Shown here piece after piece: positions 34,634 to 48,278 of a DNA stretch of 64,000 nucleotides. The DNA is taken from positions 6,770,501 to 6,834,500 of the forward strand of contig JASJZC010000002.1 of the NCBI GenBank assembly GCA_037178855.1. The letters are read 5' to 3'. The stretch is from Oscheius sp. JU75. Lineage: Eukaryota > Nematoda > Chromadorea > Rhabditida > Rhabditidae. Within the stretch, counting starts at the first letter, position 1. Each line of letters opens with the position of its first letter. The translations under genes were made by a program, and so were the position numbers. The notes under the pieces are model-generated. The model worked only from the letters and a program-made list of their open reading frames with translations. It searched no databases and was not told the origin of the DNA.

Positions 34634-37600
34634 TTAAAGAGGGTGAGACTCAGGCCTTCTCGGTGTCGGATTGTTACTTTCCGGCTGAGCCGTAAAGAGA
34701 CGTTCGAGACGCCTCTGTGCCGGACCCCTAGTTCCTGTCTCTGCCTCCTCGGCATCCGACGCGTAGGGATTGTCCTAAATTAGTTCGTTGTACCCAGGAA
34801 AAGCAAAAAATTACGTGTCGCTTATCGATAGTACTGCCAAAATGCGAATTTCGGCGCTGCTCCAGTGCCCTGATGGTACCCTTCCTCAGAGTGAGACGAC
34901 GAGCATTGTCCCTTTGGGAGAATCCTCCGGACTCGTGACCAGCCGCGGCATCACTCGATAGGGCGAAGAAGCGCTTCTTGAAGGCAGCATCCAGTGTCTC
35001 GGTCTTTCTCTTCATCATTGACCGCCTGGAGGACTCCAGGTTCTGGACGACGCGACGACGGGAGATTCCTCGGTCTTCCTGTAACAAAGATATTGCCGAA
35101 CAGAGCGATAAGCGAACTGCGCTATGTTGAGAGTCAGTTTCAAGTCGAAGCAGAGATTTTTGAGGTTTGCGAAGAAGCTGTGATTTTTGCTCTTCTCTAC
35201 AACTTTGCAGAACACTACAAGTTTGAAAATTCTCATCTTCAACACGAAAATGCTGCATCAAACATGGAGCTTGTGAAATCTCAGTTTACGCCTGTTCTAT
35301 ACTCCTCACCCGTATTATCTCGTCCCATTTCAAATCTGTTCACTCACCAATGTCTCCTGTTCTTCCTTCTCGTCCACTCCTCTTATAGCTTGTAGTTCTC
35401 TTGCTATCTCTACCGCATTCTGAATCAAAATGAACCATTCCCGACTGTCTCTGTCTCTCTCACCTGTACCACTAACTCATCCTCATTGAGCTTGTCAATT
35501 GTCTTTCTGAAGCAGAACAGCTCTGTTGAGGCGATAATGTGAGCCAGGGTTCCGAAACGATGGCAAAGCATGGCGCAGAACTGGATGACCAGGATACTCA
35601 TGAAAAAGATCAAGAATACGAGACCGATAGGCTCGAGCTGTAGTCTTGTCACGACCCAGATCTCTTCCTTGGTATCTCCGTGACATGGACGGACAGTGTG
35701 GTTGAATTTGGGACCGATGGGCCATTCGATGTGGAGACAATCCTTTTGCAGCTGGAGCACAAGGACGACGATGATGAAGACGAGGTTGAGCATGAAGAAG
35801 CCGGATGTGACCTAAAATTTTGCCGTGATCTCAGTGCATCAGTCTGATCTGGGTTCCTGACATAGCCTCTGTCACTCGTTCTATGAATCGTACTCTGTAC
35901 TTATTCGATTGCTCTTTTCATCACACACTATCACGTTGCTCTGACATCCTAACTTTGATACTCCGATCTCATCAACTGTCTCATGGGCCCTGTCATATGT
36001 TCATTATCGCCTGGTCAAACAGTCAGAGGTCCTCTAATCTCTGCTCCTGTCCCCTATTAGAATGGCTATGTCATCCTGCCAAGTTTTGTCAGCAGATTAG
36101 GACTTCAAAACTGTTATATTCTGATCGCATGGCAAGTTCTGACAGATTGCGTTGCAGGCCCCTCAATGTTCGAGTCGTCAACAACAATCAGCCTATCGGC
36201 ACCTGTAAAGCCAGTAGTTTGATATAGGAGTACCTGATCACATCTACTGAGACCTTACTAATCTTTTTGATAGAGTAACCACTACCGCTTAGCGTTGAAC
36301 GAAATGTTGTCAGTACATACTATTCCTTCTTCAGAGCTTGGATCTGTTGTATGTCTTTCCCCCGACTCGCACATTCTCTCAGATGCACCCTCTTTGATCA
36401 GAAACCTACCTTATTCCTCAGATCGTACAGTCCAGCTCTCAGTCTCTCGGTTTCCTTTGAATCAAGACTGAACGGTGATAGATACTTGTCAATGACATCC
36501 AGCCAGAATTTCTCCTCATCTCCATCGATCAGTTCTTTTTCAGCCCTCTTCAAAGCCTTCTCCGAAAGCCAAGCTTCACTCTGTGCCTGCTTCCACTTCT
36601 GATTCTTTTTAGCGGCGTGGCTTTGGTTAGACATGTCCAGATCATCCTCAAGTTCGGCCTGATCGTCATCATCCAGAATCTCGGAGCATTTATCCGCGTT
36701 GGTCACGTTCGTTGAGACGATACTGGCGCGTCTTCCCAGTCCCGGCTGTGTCTTATTCAGTCTGTCCACCTTCCTCGTCAATTCGTTGATCTTCTCTGTC
36801 AGGCGGTACATCTGGGGACTGGTCTCCAAGGGATCAGGCTTGAGGCAACAGAGCAGGCGACAAGCTGCTCCACATCCCAGAGAGAAGGCTCCATCAGCTC
36901 CGTCGGCCAGACTACTGTCAATGAAATCCATATGTGTTCCATTCGACTTCCTTCCCTTCTTGGACAGATCGTTCTTCTCGTCCTTACGAGGGTCTTCGCG
37001 GGTTCCCCAAGCGACCTGAACTTGTGTTATTGAGAGAACTGTTACTATCACTCACGATATTTAGATTGCAGACACTGTAAATCGGCAACAACATGTACAT
37101 ACACGGAATAGCCAAGAAGTACAGAATTCCAGGGATGACACAGGTGAACTCGAGAGGGTGGAGGATGGCAGCGGTCGTGAAACTGAAAAGGAATGTTAAG
37201 AGGTAGGTGAGATACAATGTCGAGACTGCACGGGTGAGACAAGCCAACGGACAATGCCCCGTACAGACTCGGGGAAAGCTACCGAAAAGTTTAAGCAAAA
37301 CGAGATAGTCACCTCGCAATGACAGCGAACAAGAAGATCGAATGCGGAGAGAGGATACCGTCCTTTTGGATCTGGAGTGAGGTACCGACCACCACAGCTG
37401 TCATCAGCATTGCAAACAGTGCTCCTATTACTTGAGCGACCAAGAGCTGTTTTTCTTGTGTCGCTGTGAGACAGACTATGCAGAAGAAGATGACGGGAAT
37501 GACGACAATGATGAGGGAAATGCTGGTGTCTGAAAATGGTGAGTGAGTCTCTGTCTCTCCGTCTATGTCTTTCTATCTACCTCTCCATGTCTCTCTGCCT

Positions 37601-40600
37601 CTCTCTGTCTATCTCTTTGTCTCCATGTCTCTCTGCCTCTCTGTGTCTATCTCTTTGTCTCCATGTCTCTTACCAATATTGAAAGAGATAGAGATGGCTC
37701 CAACAACCATCAAGAAGATCGTTCCAGGACCCAAAATCGACGAGACGAGCATGATGATCTGGTAGAAGATGTACCAGATGGAGATGCTCTCATTGACAGA
37801 GACGACGTTCTTGTAATCCTTGAGCAGATCGTAGATGTTGGCAATCGTCGACGGAATCCATCTCCTTCTCTGGTTGAAGAACTCATTGAATCCCTCAGGA
37901 GCAAAGGTTAGAGCGTCTGAGGCAGCACAGTATTCGACCCTGTAACCCCGTTGCAGAAGTAGAGTACAGAGCCAGCGATCTTCTCCTTGATCCCATTGAA
38001 TGTAGTCCTTAGGTTCTTCAGACTTCGAAGCATATTTTCTGGTCACATTATCGTCCATCAGAGCATAACTACGGAACAGAGAGAAGCAGCCAGGAGAACA
38101 CATGACACATCCTATCATGTGCTCAGTTGCCTTCTGCAGCCAATGTCCGACGGCGTATTCGAATTTCTGGTACCAAACCTAAAAGAAGCTTGTGCGGAAC
38201 CTTCTTGTGTACTGTTCTATACTATTCAATTGACGATATTCGACAGTATGAACTGTAATCGACGGTATAAAGACAGACATAACCGTAGGTCCACTGCAAT
38301 ATTAAGAGTCAGACCCTCAGCCTAAGTGAGGAAACTGCTACTAAGTGCTAAGCGCTTATAACTTTGCAGGTACCTAGCAAACATCCCCTTTCAATCTCGT
38401 AAACTGCACTTCAAACCTACATTTGAAAGTGAAAAGCAGAATCATAATATACGATATGAGGCAGAGACCTTCTGGCAAGAGGGTCAGAAACTCAACACGC
38501 TAGCTTAATGTTTTAAAGACTGGAAAACGGAGCTTACATTGGAACTAGCCTTAATCACAGTGGAAATTTTCTCCCTGTTTTTCTATACAACCTACCATGA
38601 GTCCGCTTCCTCTGGGATGAATTCTTCCACAAGCTGCTCCAAGTCTTCTGTTCTTCTTCATCAAATCGACTAACATGTGCACACATTGCGGTGTGAAGTC
38701 TACATCTCCGTCCAGGGTCAAAATGAAGGTGTTTTCCGATATCAGTTCCTTTCTGTTCTGCTCCTCGACCTTCATCATTAGTCTGTAGCCCAAGAGGTAG
38801 TACAGGTACATGACCTGACTCCATCTCTTCCTGATCCTGATCTTGTTCTTGTCCTTCAGATGAATGGTCAGCTTGTTCTTTCCGGGCAGAATGTATGAGA
38901 GACGTCCTCCGTAGGGGGTTTTGCACTTCTTCGGAGGCTTCAACCGCATTTGTGTCTGGTGGACAGCGCTGAAGTAACTTCTAAAGGGGGAAGGAAGAAA
39001 AGTTACCTGGCTGCCTGGTCAATAACCTCAATGATCTGCTTGACGAACTTGTTGATCACTGGCTCTCCATACTCATTGGTCTCAAAGGAATCGTCCACGA
39101 AGATATGGGCTTCGAACTCGTAGTAGTCCGGGTCGATGACCTGAAACAGAACCAGTAACTATCACTGTCTCTGCAAATAACCTTGAGATATTTTTGAGCG
39201 TTCCTTCTAGCGCACTGATCCTCGTCCATTCTAAAGATACTCTTCAGCATACAGGTCATCTCATGAGCCGTCTCATGCCACATGGTAGCACAAACGTAGA
39301 TTTTGGTAATGGCATCGGCTCCAGAGGCACTGTCACTGGAATCGGTAGATTCATTGGTATACTGTTTCCGTCTCTCTGTCTCTCTTTCTGTCGCTTACCG
39401 GATCAGTCCATTCTCCACTCGTGAACTGCTAACAGAACAGACAGACGGTGGTGGCTTGGAAAATCCTCCTGGGATGGTCTCATAGGTCATTGACGAGTCC
39501 TCCTGTTCGAATTCCAGATCCTCAGCTTTGATCTTGGCCTTGTCATCCCGTCTTCTGTTGAAGGCCAGGGACTGATCCACAAAGGCTCCGATGTAGTACG
39601 GCAAGATGAAGAGCTTCTCTGAGCGAGCCAATCGTTCGTGTTTCGGAGTCCACAGATGGATTGTGATCCAGATTTGCGAGACGAGCCATGTCAGCCAGAT
39701 CCAGGTTTGTGGAGTGAGGGCAAAGGAAGAGAAGGAGGTGTAGCTGCCGGAGCAGCGCCAGAAAAGTTCCTTTGTCAGGAAGTTGGTCATGTGACAGGAG
39801 TCAACGACTCGAAGAGAACAGACGCTGGAGAGAAAGAGTACAGCTCCGGGAACCGAGAGAGCAATAGGGAGGGCGAAGCCAAGGCGCTGCATCATAACCT
39901 GAAACTCTTGTTTCAATCTGTCTGCCAATCTGTCTCTCTTTCTCAATGTCTCATTGTCTTTCTGTCTTTCTGTCTCTCAGTCTCTATCAAGCTACCCACC
40001 TTACAAGCAAACTTGCTGCTATGATAGCAAGTGAAGACGGCTGCGACTTGTACCAGGACAATCCACAAGGCATCGTAGGGAGATGTAAACTGGTTCAGCT
40101 CGACATAGCTCCCGTAGACACTGAAAGCCGATGGCAGAGGCTCTTCTTCTTCCTCAACCACAGCTGCTCTCTTGGCTCTCAGAGCCAGATCATCCGCATC
40201 GACGACAGTCGGTCCATTCTCCGGTTGCCAGGGCTTCTTCGTGGTGTGAGTGGGTCTAACGGGGGCTTCTTCCTCTCCGGCATCACCTCCCATCCCTCCG
40301 TAGCTATTCATTCGCTCGAGGAACTTGTCCTGCATGGTGTTGTTCAGATTGTGTCCGGTGATTGTGATCAGCTTCTCGCCAAACGGATCCTTCTGGAAGA
40401 GAGGGTCCCGGCCCATTCTGGCTGTCATGAACAGGAACATGCATGCTACGTAAATGCACATCTTCCAGAGACTGACGAAGGCATAGGTCTTGGATCTTCT
40501 CTCAGAAAGACGACTGGCGAAGCGAGCTAGTCCACGGATTGGCGGGAAGACAGACTCGGAGTGGACAAAATTCTGCCACCAGGCTAAGGAGATCAGTGTC

Positions 40601-42719
40601 AGGGCAACCGGGATGCTGAAGCTGTGCTTTTGGAGGTTTGGAATGAATGTCGGCAGGGCCCAGAAGCCGGTACTTTGGGCTCCAATGGCGATGATGTCGA
40701 TGACAACCAGGAACAGGGAGCCGGCCTTGGCTGGTCGACTGATGAGAGACAGAACGGCGGGAATGAAACACATTCCGTTGGTCAGTTGGGAGGCTAAAGT
40801 GTGATTGACAGAGAGATAGAGAGACAGTACCTGTTACGACATCTAGGTCTGGGAAGACCTTGAAAACGAGGATTCCTACTCCGACTGCGTGAAGGGACTC
40901 GACGATCAGGACCTGAAAACGGGAATGAGTCTCTTTATCTATTTCGCCCTGATATCCTCTCAATATTTCCCTGTATTTGTGTCTCTGTCACTCTTGTTCT
41001 GTTAGTAAAACTTATGTTTGGTCTGGTAGCATACGCTGAAGTCGACAGGCGAGAATAACTGACGACAAGCTATAGGGAGAACATCGGTTAGAAGAACTTT
41101 GAACCGCATGCAGATAAAGTTTGACATGAATTGACAAGTTAACTGTAAGTCTGCCGATGTACTTAGCTTTATCGACAGTTCTACTCGGCGACAGTTGGCT
41201 CTCTCGTCTTCCCGAAGCTAGCGACTTTCTACTAGCGGCTCTACTGGAACTACCTATGACGGTGTCTCTCTACCTCTCTGTCACTACGTTTCTATATCTC
41301 TGTCTCTATGTCCCCCTGTCTCGCTGTCTCCTTGTTTCCCTGTCTCTCTGTCTCGCTACCTCTCTGTCTCTCTGTCTATCTTCTCCAACCTCTGCCACCC
41401 ACCACGACAAACTGCATCAATGTCGGCCGTTTGACATTTTTGAAGAGTGTCCTGTGAAGAGACCTGACAAAACACATGGCCTCCGGCGCGCAGAGAGCCA
41501 ACAAGGTAGCCCAGACCCACTTGACCACATGGCGCTGTTCAATATACACCTGAAAAAGGAACTGTGGATATTTTGACAGAGAGACTGACCGTATTCCATT
41601 GAGCTTCTGGGATTTTGTCGCGGCAGATGGTCATGTTCTGCCCACCCCAGCCGATGGCCGAGGTCATGAGAAGGAAGGAACTTTTGGCCACAACTGCCGA
41701 GCCCAATGTGAGCAATAATAACACAACAAATGTGCATAGTTTGAGAACTTGTAGGGAGGCATCGTGCCAAAATCCTGAAAAAAACGTGTTTTGCATAGAG
41801 GGAGACGGTACCATGGCCTATCCTGTCCGGTTTGGGAGGCAGTAATCGGAATATGTCCCATCCTTTGTTTTCGATTACGGTTCTGGAAGCAGATTGATTT
41901 GACCCCGGTATGTTTCTGGCCTGAACGTTCTTTTCTTCCGATACAATCGCCTCTGGCGGCTCGGCCACTGTTCGCAAACAGCTCTAATCCCAATAGCAAG
42001 CGCTCTTCTCAATAAAAATTCGCATGCAGCCAACGAGCCCATTGGAAGATGAGACAAAGAGAAATACTCACTTTCCAGTACTTTTTGGTATTTCCACCTA
42101 ATGTGTCTGTCTACCCATTGTTCTGTTCCCGAACAAGTCACCCCTAGTTGGTCAATAGAACACAGTTACGGGAGAAGGTCTGAGTGACCCTTTAAGACAC
42201 TGCTCTCGGCTGGATAGAGACGGGTAAACAGGCATGTAAAAAAGGACTGAACATTGATTTTGGGGTAGGACACCGTCGGACACAGCGACAGGCACAGGGT
42301 TTTGAGCATCAGTGGTACTGTCGCGCGCCATAAAGTCTACCTTTTCAGCTCGAAGAACGTATTTGCTAACAAAATGATATTCTGAAAAGTTGTAGAGAGA
42401 TCAAGGGCTACACCCTTGCAGAACATTGTGGCAAAATCAAAATAACGTCCCGAAAAGTGGGTTTGGAAATGCGGGTGAGGGCTGGGGTATGTTGAAAGCA
42501 GACTTCGAGGGTTCAGAAAGAGGACGGTAGCTTTGGTTCAAGAGAGCGAATGAGAGAGAAAGACAGAGAGTATTGCAAGAGACAAAAAGTTCAAGTAAAC
42601 CCTTACGAGGTCATCTGGTCCGAGGAGCTGTCTCTCGGCTCGGCACCTTTGGCCGGCGCGTCATCGGTAGTGAAGTAGTAAGTATCCTGAGGCTGATCGC
42701 GGCTGTCCAAGGTGGCCAT
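34634..42719 (-). CDS. chs: Chitin synthase (family 2 glycosyltransferase)
   Basis: Polymerises N-acetylglucosamine from UDP-GlcNAc at the plasma membrane, for eggshell or pharyngeal cuticle in nematodes. About 18 exons join in phase from the core exon 41812-41967 to the stop: 41590-41774, 41403-41549, 40831-40912, 40000-40793, 39399-39898, 39182-39335, 39007-39140, 38596-38980, 37674-38178, 37313-37529, 37056-37182, 36410-37015, 35464-35811, 34815-35078, 34634-34774. The first exon 42607-42719 is firm; a small exon at 42072-42106 is tentative. The protein is about 1630 residues: N-terminal membrane segments, then the catalytic domain with TLDGDVDF, QGEDRW (~962) and QRRRW (~1003), then further membrane spans, a charged coiled-coil-like stretch and a basic tail. 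All signature residues are intact. chs-1 versus chs-2 type was not decided. Confidence 0.94.
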
Positions 42720-44272
42720 TCTGGCTAGCCTCGAATGGCCATCGAGGGTATCCATACCCAAAGATAAGAGTTGGGATACTCCTCGATCCGATCGATAAGG
42801 TCAGCTCCGTGTCCGCTGGAGGGGATACTTCGAAGAGGGGACTTGGGCGGAGAGAGAGCGAGGGGACGGAGCAGAGCAGTCGTTTCAAACCGGGGACGGT
42901 GCAAGAACCGGCTGCTCATTAGGACCCCGACTTGACCGCTAAGAGCCGGTCAATGTGTCAGTCGGCTAGACCAAGAAGGTCTCTAAGCTCTAGACGATGA
43001 GCTAACAGAGAGCGCTGCTGGCAAGAGGCCGAGAATGGTCGAGAAAAAATGTAGATCAATGAGAACAGACTCATTGATCAGATAGAGCAGTTAGGGACAA
43101 ATTTCATTCAGGAACCAACTACTAAACTCTTTCATTAGCCATTACTGGTCCAGTTCAGTTTCCAAAACAAGATTGAGAAATCGCCTAGAGAGTTCCGGAA
43201 GACATCGTGCTCTAACTTTTTAAATCTTTGGGTCGACTGTACCATCTTTAAAATTGGACTAGTAAGGGGCTTGCGTGGAATTTCTCACATTCTGAGATGA
43301 AACACAATTCCCGAGCTCTAGTAAGTTCTGTCAATGCTTATCAATCAAACTTCTAGCTATAGTTCGGCTCTCAAAATGAAGCTACCGATCGAGTTTTGCG
43401 GACAGTCTTTGGTCATAAAAGTTCCACAGACAGACTCGTCTAACACTTGGGTAAGACGGCCACAACACACATGAAATTTTTCCTTTTGACACATTCCAAC
43501 TATTGAGTCGCCAAACCCTAATGCAAAGAATTTGAATGGTTCTTTTACGAAACACGGAGTTTTCATTTTGTCACTAAAGCAAAGTAATTAATATAGTCAA
43601 TACAAGCAATGTTCCTAATTAGAGTGCAACAAACTTCTCTTACTACAAACTATTTAGGTATTCAAAACAGTGGTTAATTATTGCACTTTGGAACTACAGA
43701 GAAATGTCTCTAAACAGAGAGACAGTCTGTCGTTCTTCAGACGTTGACGTTGTTCATTTCTATGTTGTTATTCCTTTCTGATCAGACTTTTTCATTGACC
43801 GCTACAGGCACATGTCTAATACCCAAAACTGACCACAAGGTGTCAGCGAACGGCAGCCGCGGGAGGCGCTGGACCGTTACGTGCTCTCGTACTCATCGCC
43901 CACTTAAGCGCCGCTAATTCTGTCAACACGGGGAGCGTGCCGGATCGGGTTTCCGGCCACGCGCGAGAGCCAAGAGCGCCAAAAACTGTCACACTTCTGA
44001 GAGTGAGATTTCCAAATCTCGTCACCCCTTTTGTGGATACTTTACAGAAAAATTTAAGGACCTACCCCTCGGTTGCGTAGAGCGGACCGTCATCCTTGTC
44101 CATCGCGGCCAGGCCGCGTCGTTCCATAAGCTTCGGCTGCTTTTGTTCGACTTCACTCCCTTCGTCCTGAAAACTTTCGGAAGCCAATATTTGGATGAGC
44201 ATAATACGCACAGGAACAGTTTGAACCCAGGGGCTAGGAGTCAAGAGGCGGATACAATAGATGCGCAAGCGC

Positions 44273-44303
<31 letters not shown>

Positions 44304-45577
44304 ATGAAGCCGAAGAGAATGGAACAGCCGAGGTAAGAAAGGTTTTTGTTCGTCTCTTGTTTGACAGAGACAGCTGATTGACAGCTCGAGTTAGGAAAAA
44401 TTAAAAATTTTAGGAATTCGGACGATTCGGACTGTTTGCAGAGAAGAGTGTGCCAGTGCACTGAAGTTTCTAGCCCATTTTGGTACCGATCTCCGCATTT
44501 TACAGCTTCGACATGTTCTGCAAACTTGTAGAGCTGATCGAAAGCTACAACTGAGCAAGAACAGCTAGTGCATGCGCGCATGGCATCAGCGCCCCATAGG
44601 TTAGATTTGGCTCATGGAACAAATGATAAGTGATGAATCTTCTTTGAAATTACCCAGATGCTCAATCGCTGCAAGTTCGCAGGGCATTGTAGCTTTCAAA
44701 AATGGCACACTGGACTCAAATCAAGACGGTCAAACAAGAGGGTTTCGGGAGTTCCCAAGAGGCCAAAATGGTTTGGTCAAATTTGGATTCAAGTCATGGG
44801 CTTACAGGTTAACGAAAGTTTGAAGATGGAGAACAGGTCAAATGCTACAACTTTATAAAACATTGCTAACAAGGGTGTAAGGTGGAAGCTCACTACTTGG
44901 TCCAGCTAAAGAGGAGAGAAGATTCGGACTCCGGGCTAGACAATAGACTAATGGCTCTAACCAACCAGCGTTCGTGTTCTCTAGTCAACTTCTTCTCGGA
45001 CGCGTTGGATGCGGCGGAAACAGTAAATTGACAAATAGAGAGACGAATGGACAAACATGGTCACTTTTAGCCAAAAATCTACGTCTGGTTTTGCCCTGCC
45101 AACTGGACTCGCATCCGCTTCATGATTAACATTCTGACGACAAACCCTGGCAGTCTCAACAGCTTTACAACCTCTTTTTTTGGCTCCAAAAGAGTTTTTT
45201 TTTAGGATTTGCGATGTTCTGTAAAGATGTCGATCTTGATCTGGTCTACAGTTTTGTAAAACAAACGTTAAAAATTCCATTATTCGACCGGTTACGCAAC
45301 TCTAAAGCTGAAGGCTTGGGTCAAGGTAGAGATTTTACAGTATGTAATTCGAAAGACTGTCTCTCATTGTCAGGTAGGACCTGCCGAAAAGGTTTCGGCT
45401 GTTTTGACAGAAGTTTGAAATCGTACCAGTTCAGAATCCTGACTGACAGGGTACCGGAGACCATTGGTAGTTGTCTGTTAGTGTTTCAGTTACAGTACAC
45501 AATCAGTCATAGAACCGAAATTTTGGAATCTTAAACTGTCTCAGGGACAGTGGATGTAACAAGCTATAATCGAAGAG
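42720..45577. other. Intergenic with one exon-like segment
   Basis: A minus-strand block at 44070-44166 lies between 'ctttcag' and a GTAGGT donor and reads DEGSEVEQKQPKLMERRGLA; it looks like a real exon but I found no partner exons. A (GA)n tract at about 44274-44299 lies just upstream of it. A Cys-containing frame at 43357-43566 is open but unsupported. Nothing else is recognisable. Confidence 0.4.
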
Positions 45578-46026
45578 TCACAAGAGGGAGGGGAAGACCA
45601 AGACCCATGATGCGGAAAGAAACTTCATAAGATAGAACAGAAAAACACAGATTCTGATGGTAAGGATCATGAGACCGTTATGAGCCGAAGGAGACTGGAA
45701 AAGAACAAAGGGGGTGAGAAGAAACGAGCACTGACAGGCCCGAGACGTACACCTCACGTTCTGTCTCTCTGAGCTCCTGTGTTTCACCTGCTGTTTGCAC
45801 CCGTCGAGCCGACTTAGGTCAGCTCCTCCCGAGGTGGGAAGAGGGATTTTACTACTGGCTTTTACCTCGGTCCATCGGTCACCATACTTTTCTTCCTCGG
45901 AAGGCTCGTCAGAATCTTTCTTCTCTCCCTCGACCATGCCAAATAAAGCGTAGCCATACTTGTTCTCCTGAATTGGGGGTGAGAGACAGAGACAGAGATG
46001 CTTACCAAATCGTCGAATTCGGCCAT
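45578..46026 (-). CDS. Small single-span membrane protein, unknown
   Basis: Three exons in phase (46006-46026, 45866-45967, 45578-45694) give 79 residues. An acidic N-terminal half (MAEFDDLENKYGYALFG, then a Glu/Asp/Lys-rich stretch) is followed by one hydrophobic segment (LTIRICVFLFYLMKFLSA) near the C-terminus. No signal peptide and no family recognised. A GT sits right at the stop codon, so the last exon could continue into an exon I did not find; the C-terminus is therefore uncertain. Confidence 0.5.
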
Positions 46027-46723
46027 TGGAGGCCGTTGGGGAGAGAGTCAGAGCTGACCGTCACTCTCTGTTTGTTGTCACTTTGTTGTGTGTGAACACC
46101 GGTTATGTTGTCTGTTTGTCCCCGGTAAGGGTGTCCGTATTTGAAACACTTTCGGACAGACCGATGTATTTTCTCGCAGTGTTCGGATTGAGTCAAGTGG
46201 ACTGGCCTACCGGAAGGATGAGCAACGTGTTCTGAATAGTTTATTCTAAAAAAGTAGTAACAACAACTGTACTCTCTCACACGATAAACTGCCAGAATAA
46301 TAGAATCACTTATACCTGACTCGCACCCGTACGATCTCAACAGTCGCTTCTATTCGCTATATCGTGTCCCACCCGTACCGTCTCCACTACGCATTCAAAC
46401 TAGCTCGCCGCTGCCCGCGGCCATACTGAATCCTTCAAATTAGACAGGGCCTCGAACAGAGACCCGGTGTTGAATTTTTGCAGACCTCAAGTTTCTAGCT
46501 TGGGGTAAATTTTTTTTATCTTTGGACACTTCGTCTTTCGTCTGACATCATACTGAATTCCTCTGAACAAGTTCCAATGACTCATACTCTCTGTCAATTC
46601 AAGTAAGGTAAAATCAAATTAGTTGATGGTCGATTGACCATTTTTGTCTCGAGAGGGGGTGTAACCCATTATAAGAGACTCGTGTTTACATCTTTCTCCA
46701 CTGTCAAAGCAACATTCGCAGTT
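46027..46723. other. Spacer between divergent genes
   Basis: Shared upstream region of the small membrane protein gene (minus) and TTR-like 7 (plus). No repeat or gene is seen. Confidence 0.5.
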
Positions 46724-47375
46724 ATGTTAGTGGCTGTCTTACTCCTGCCTCTTGCCGCTGGTCTATTCAATATTGGCACCCTACAATCAGTAGCCGTAAA
46801 GGGACGAGTTCTCTGTGATGGCGAGCCGATGAAAGGAGTGAAGCTGAAGCTTTATGAGGTCGAAAATGGTAAGTTTTTGAGTATGGCGCTCAAATTTGAA
46901 TAGTTTTGAACTAGCTGCAAAATAGTGTTTCTGGCCTAACCAAAGACGCGAAAAACATTCTAAACGAGTTTTCCAAGGTGTAATGGAAAGAAATAGCAAG
47001 AGCCTAGATCTTTACAGCAGTAACTCCCTGTTTCCCAAAAATTACAAGAAAATTGAAAGACGCAATGGGTCGACTTAGTTTGATCCCTAAAAATTTCTTT
47101 CTTGTTCAGTCCTCGACGAGCTCATGGACGAGCGTTACTCCGACGGAAATGGCACCTTTTTCCTCGAAGGCAAAGCCACGGAGATTACTCCTATCGACCC
47201 CAAACTCAACATCTATCACCGTTGTCGATACGACGGAATGTGCTACAAGAAGCTGGAGATTGAAATTCCTGAGAACTTTATCACTAACGGCGATGTTCCG
47301 AGGAAGATCTTTGACATTGGAGAGTTGAACCTGGCCGGAGCTTATTCGGGAGAAGCTGTGGACTGTATCAATTAG
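46724..47375 (+). CDS. Transthyretin-like protein 7
   Basis: Exons 46724-46868 and 47110-47375 give 136 residues. Signal peptide MLVAVLLLPLAAG, then LFNIGTLQSVAVKGRVLCDG, KLKLYEVEN, the family phase-1 intron, and TPIDPKLNIYHRCRYDG, CYKKLEIEIPENF, AVDCIN. The most divergent TTR-like member here, and separated from the cluster by the chitin synthase gene. Confidence 0.93.
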
Positions 47376-47421
47376 AGAATTTTGAAATTTACTGTAAATG
47401 AATGTACATAGACTTTGAATT

Positions 47422-47422
<1 letters not shown>

Positions 47423-47462
<40 letters not shown>
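47423..47462. repeat. (CT)n tract
   Basis: Pure CT run of about 40 nt between TTR-like 7 and TTC36, 131 bp before the TTC36 start. Confidence 0.95.
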
Positions 47463-47465
<3 letters not shown>

Positions 47466-47592
47466 CATGTCTCTGTCTCTTTGTGTCCACTACCAACTAC
47501 GTCTTTGTTTCATTGAAACAAACGACTCCTGTTGATAAGGAGGCGTGACCTTGCAGTATCGACCGCGACCATCTGACTGTTATTCCCTGAAA

Positions 47593-48278
47593 ATGACTAC
47601 CGCCAACGACCGAGCTGTTCTGAACAGAATTCTCAATCCTCTTCTACCAGCAAATGATCTGGTTGGAGAAAAAGAGGTTCAGGAAGATGGTGAGCTTTTG
47701 TACAGCCTTCACATAGTCACTTCAGAACCTATTTCCCACTCTGGCATTGAGGAATCAAGAAACTTGGAGACAGAAGGGGTAAGACTAGCAGAATCTGGAA
47801 AAGTTGACAATGCCGTTGCTGCTTTCTCGAAGGCTATCGAGATCTGTCCTGTCAATCCATCAGCATACAACAATCGAGCACAAGCTTATCGACTAGAAGG
47901 CAAGGTTGAAGGTAAGTCTGTTTCTGTCTCTCCGTCTTACTGCGCCTATGTCTCTATTTTTCTTCATGTGTCTTCTAGAAGCCCTCGTCGACCTAAACAA
48001 GGCCATTGAGCTCTCACACGGGAAGGGAAAGAGCGCTTGTCAGGCTCTAGTTCAAAGAGCCATGATCCACAGACTACAGGGAGACGATGACAAGGCCAGA
48101 GTGGGTATTTTTTCTTCAATTTTCATTGTGGAACCATCCTTAGGAAGACTTCGGTGCTGCCGCCAGCCTCGGAAGCTCTTTCGCCAAAATGCAAGCAGTC
48201 GCCTTAAATCCCTACGCTGCTATGTGCAACAAAATGCTTGCCCAGGTTTTCGACGAACTAAAGACTGGAAAACAATAA
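47593..48278 (+). CDS. ttc36: TTC36-like tetratricopeptide protein
   Basis: Small TPR protein of the TTC36 (HBP21) family, a chaperone-associated cytosolic protein. Exons 47593-47689, 47726-47911, 47979-48100 and 48144-48278 give 179 residues (human 189). The 36-nt first intron is inferred: the reading frame stays open through it, but removing it restores the family alignment. Motifs: AVLNRILNP near the N-terminus, three TPR units ([51 protein letters not shown]) and the diagnostic C-terminal [15 protein letters not shown]. Its stop codon overlaps the AATAAA at 48274-48279. Confidence 0.92.

Noticed and set aside
41270-41400. CTGTCTC-rich stretches as CRISPR or regulatory arrays
   Set aside because: They are irregular pyrimidine tracts without fixed repeat and spacer lengths, also found in several other introns (27260-27740, 37540-37670, 62530-62640).
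42072-42180. Longer second exon of chitin synthase beginning at 42147
   Set aside because: Its phase fits neither the first exon nor the core; the shorter 42072-42106 version closes the frame but remains tentative.
43357-43566. Cys-containing minus-strand frame of 69 codons
   Set aside because: No signal peptide, no family and an alternative intron could break it; insufficient support.
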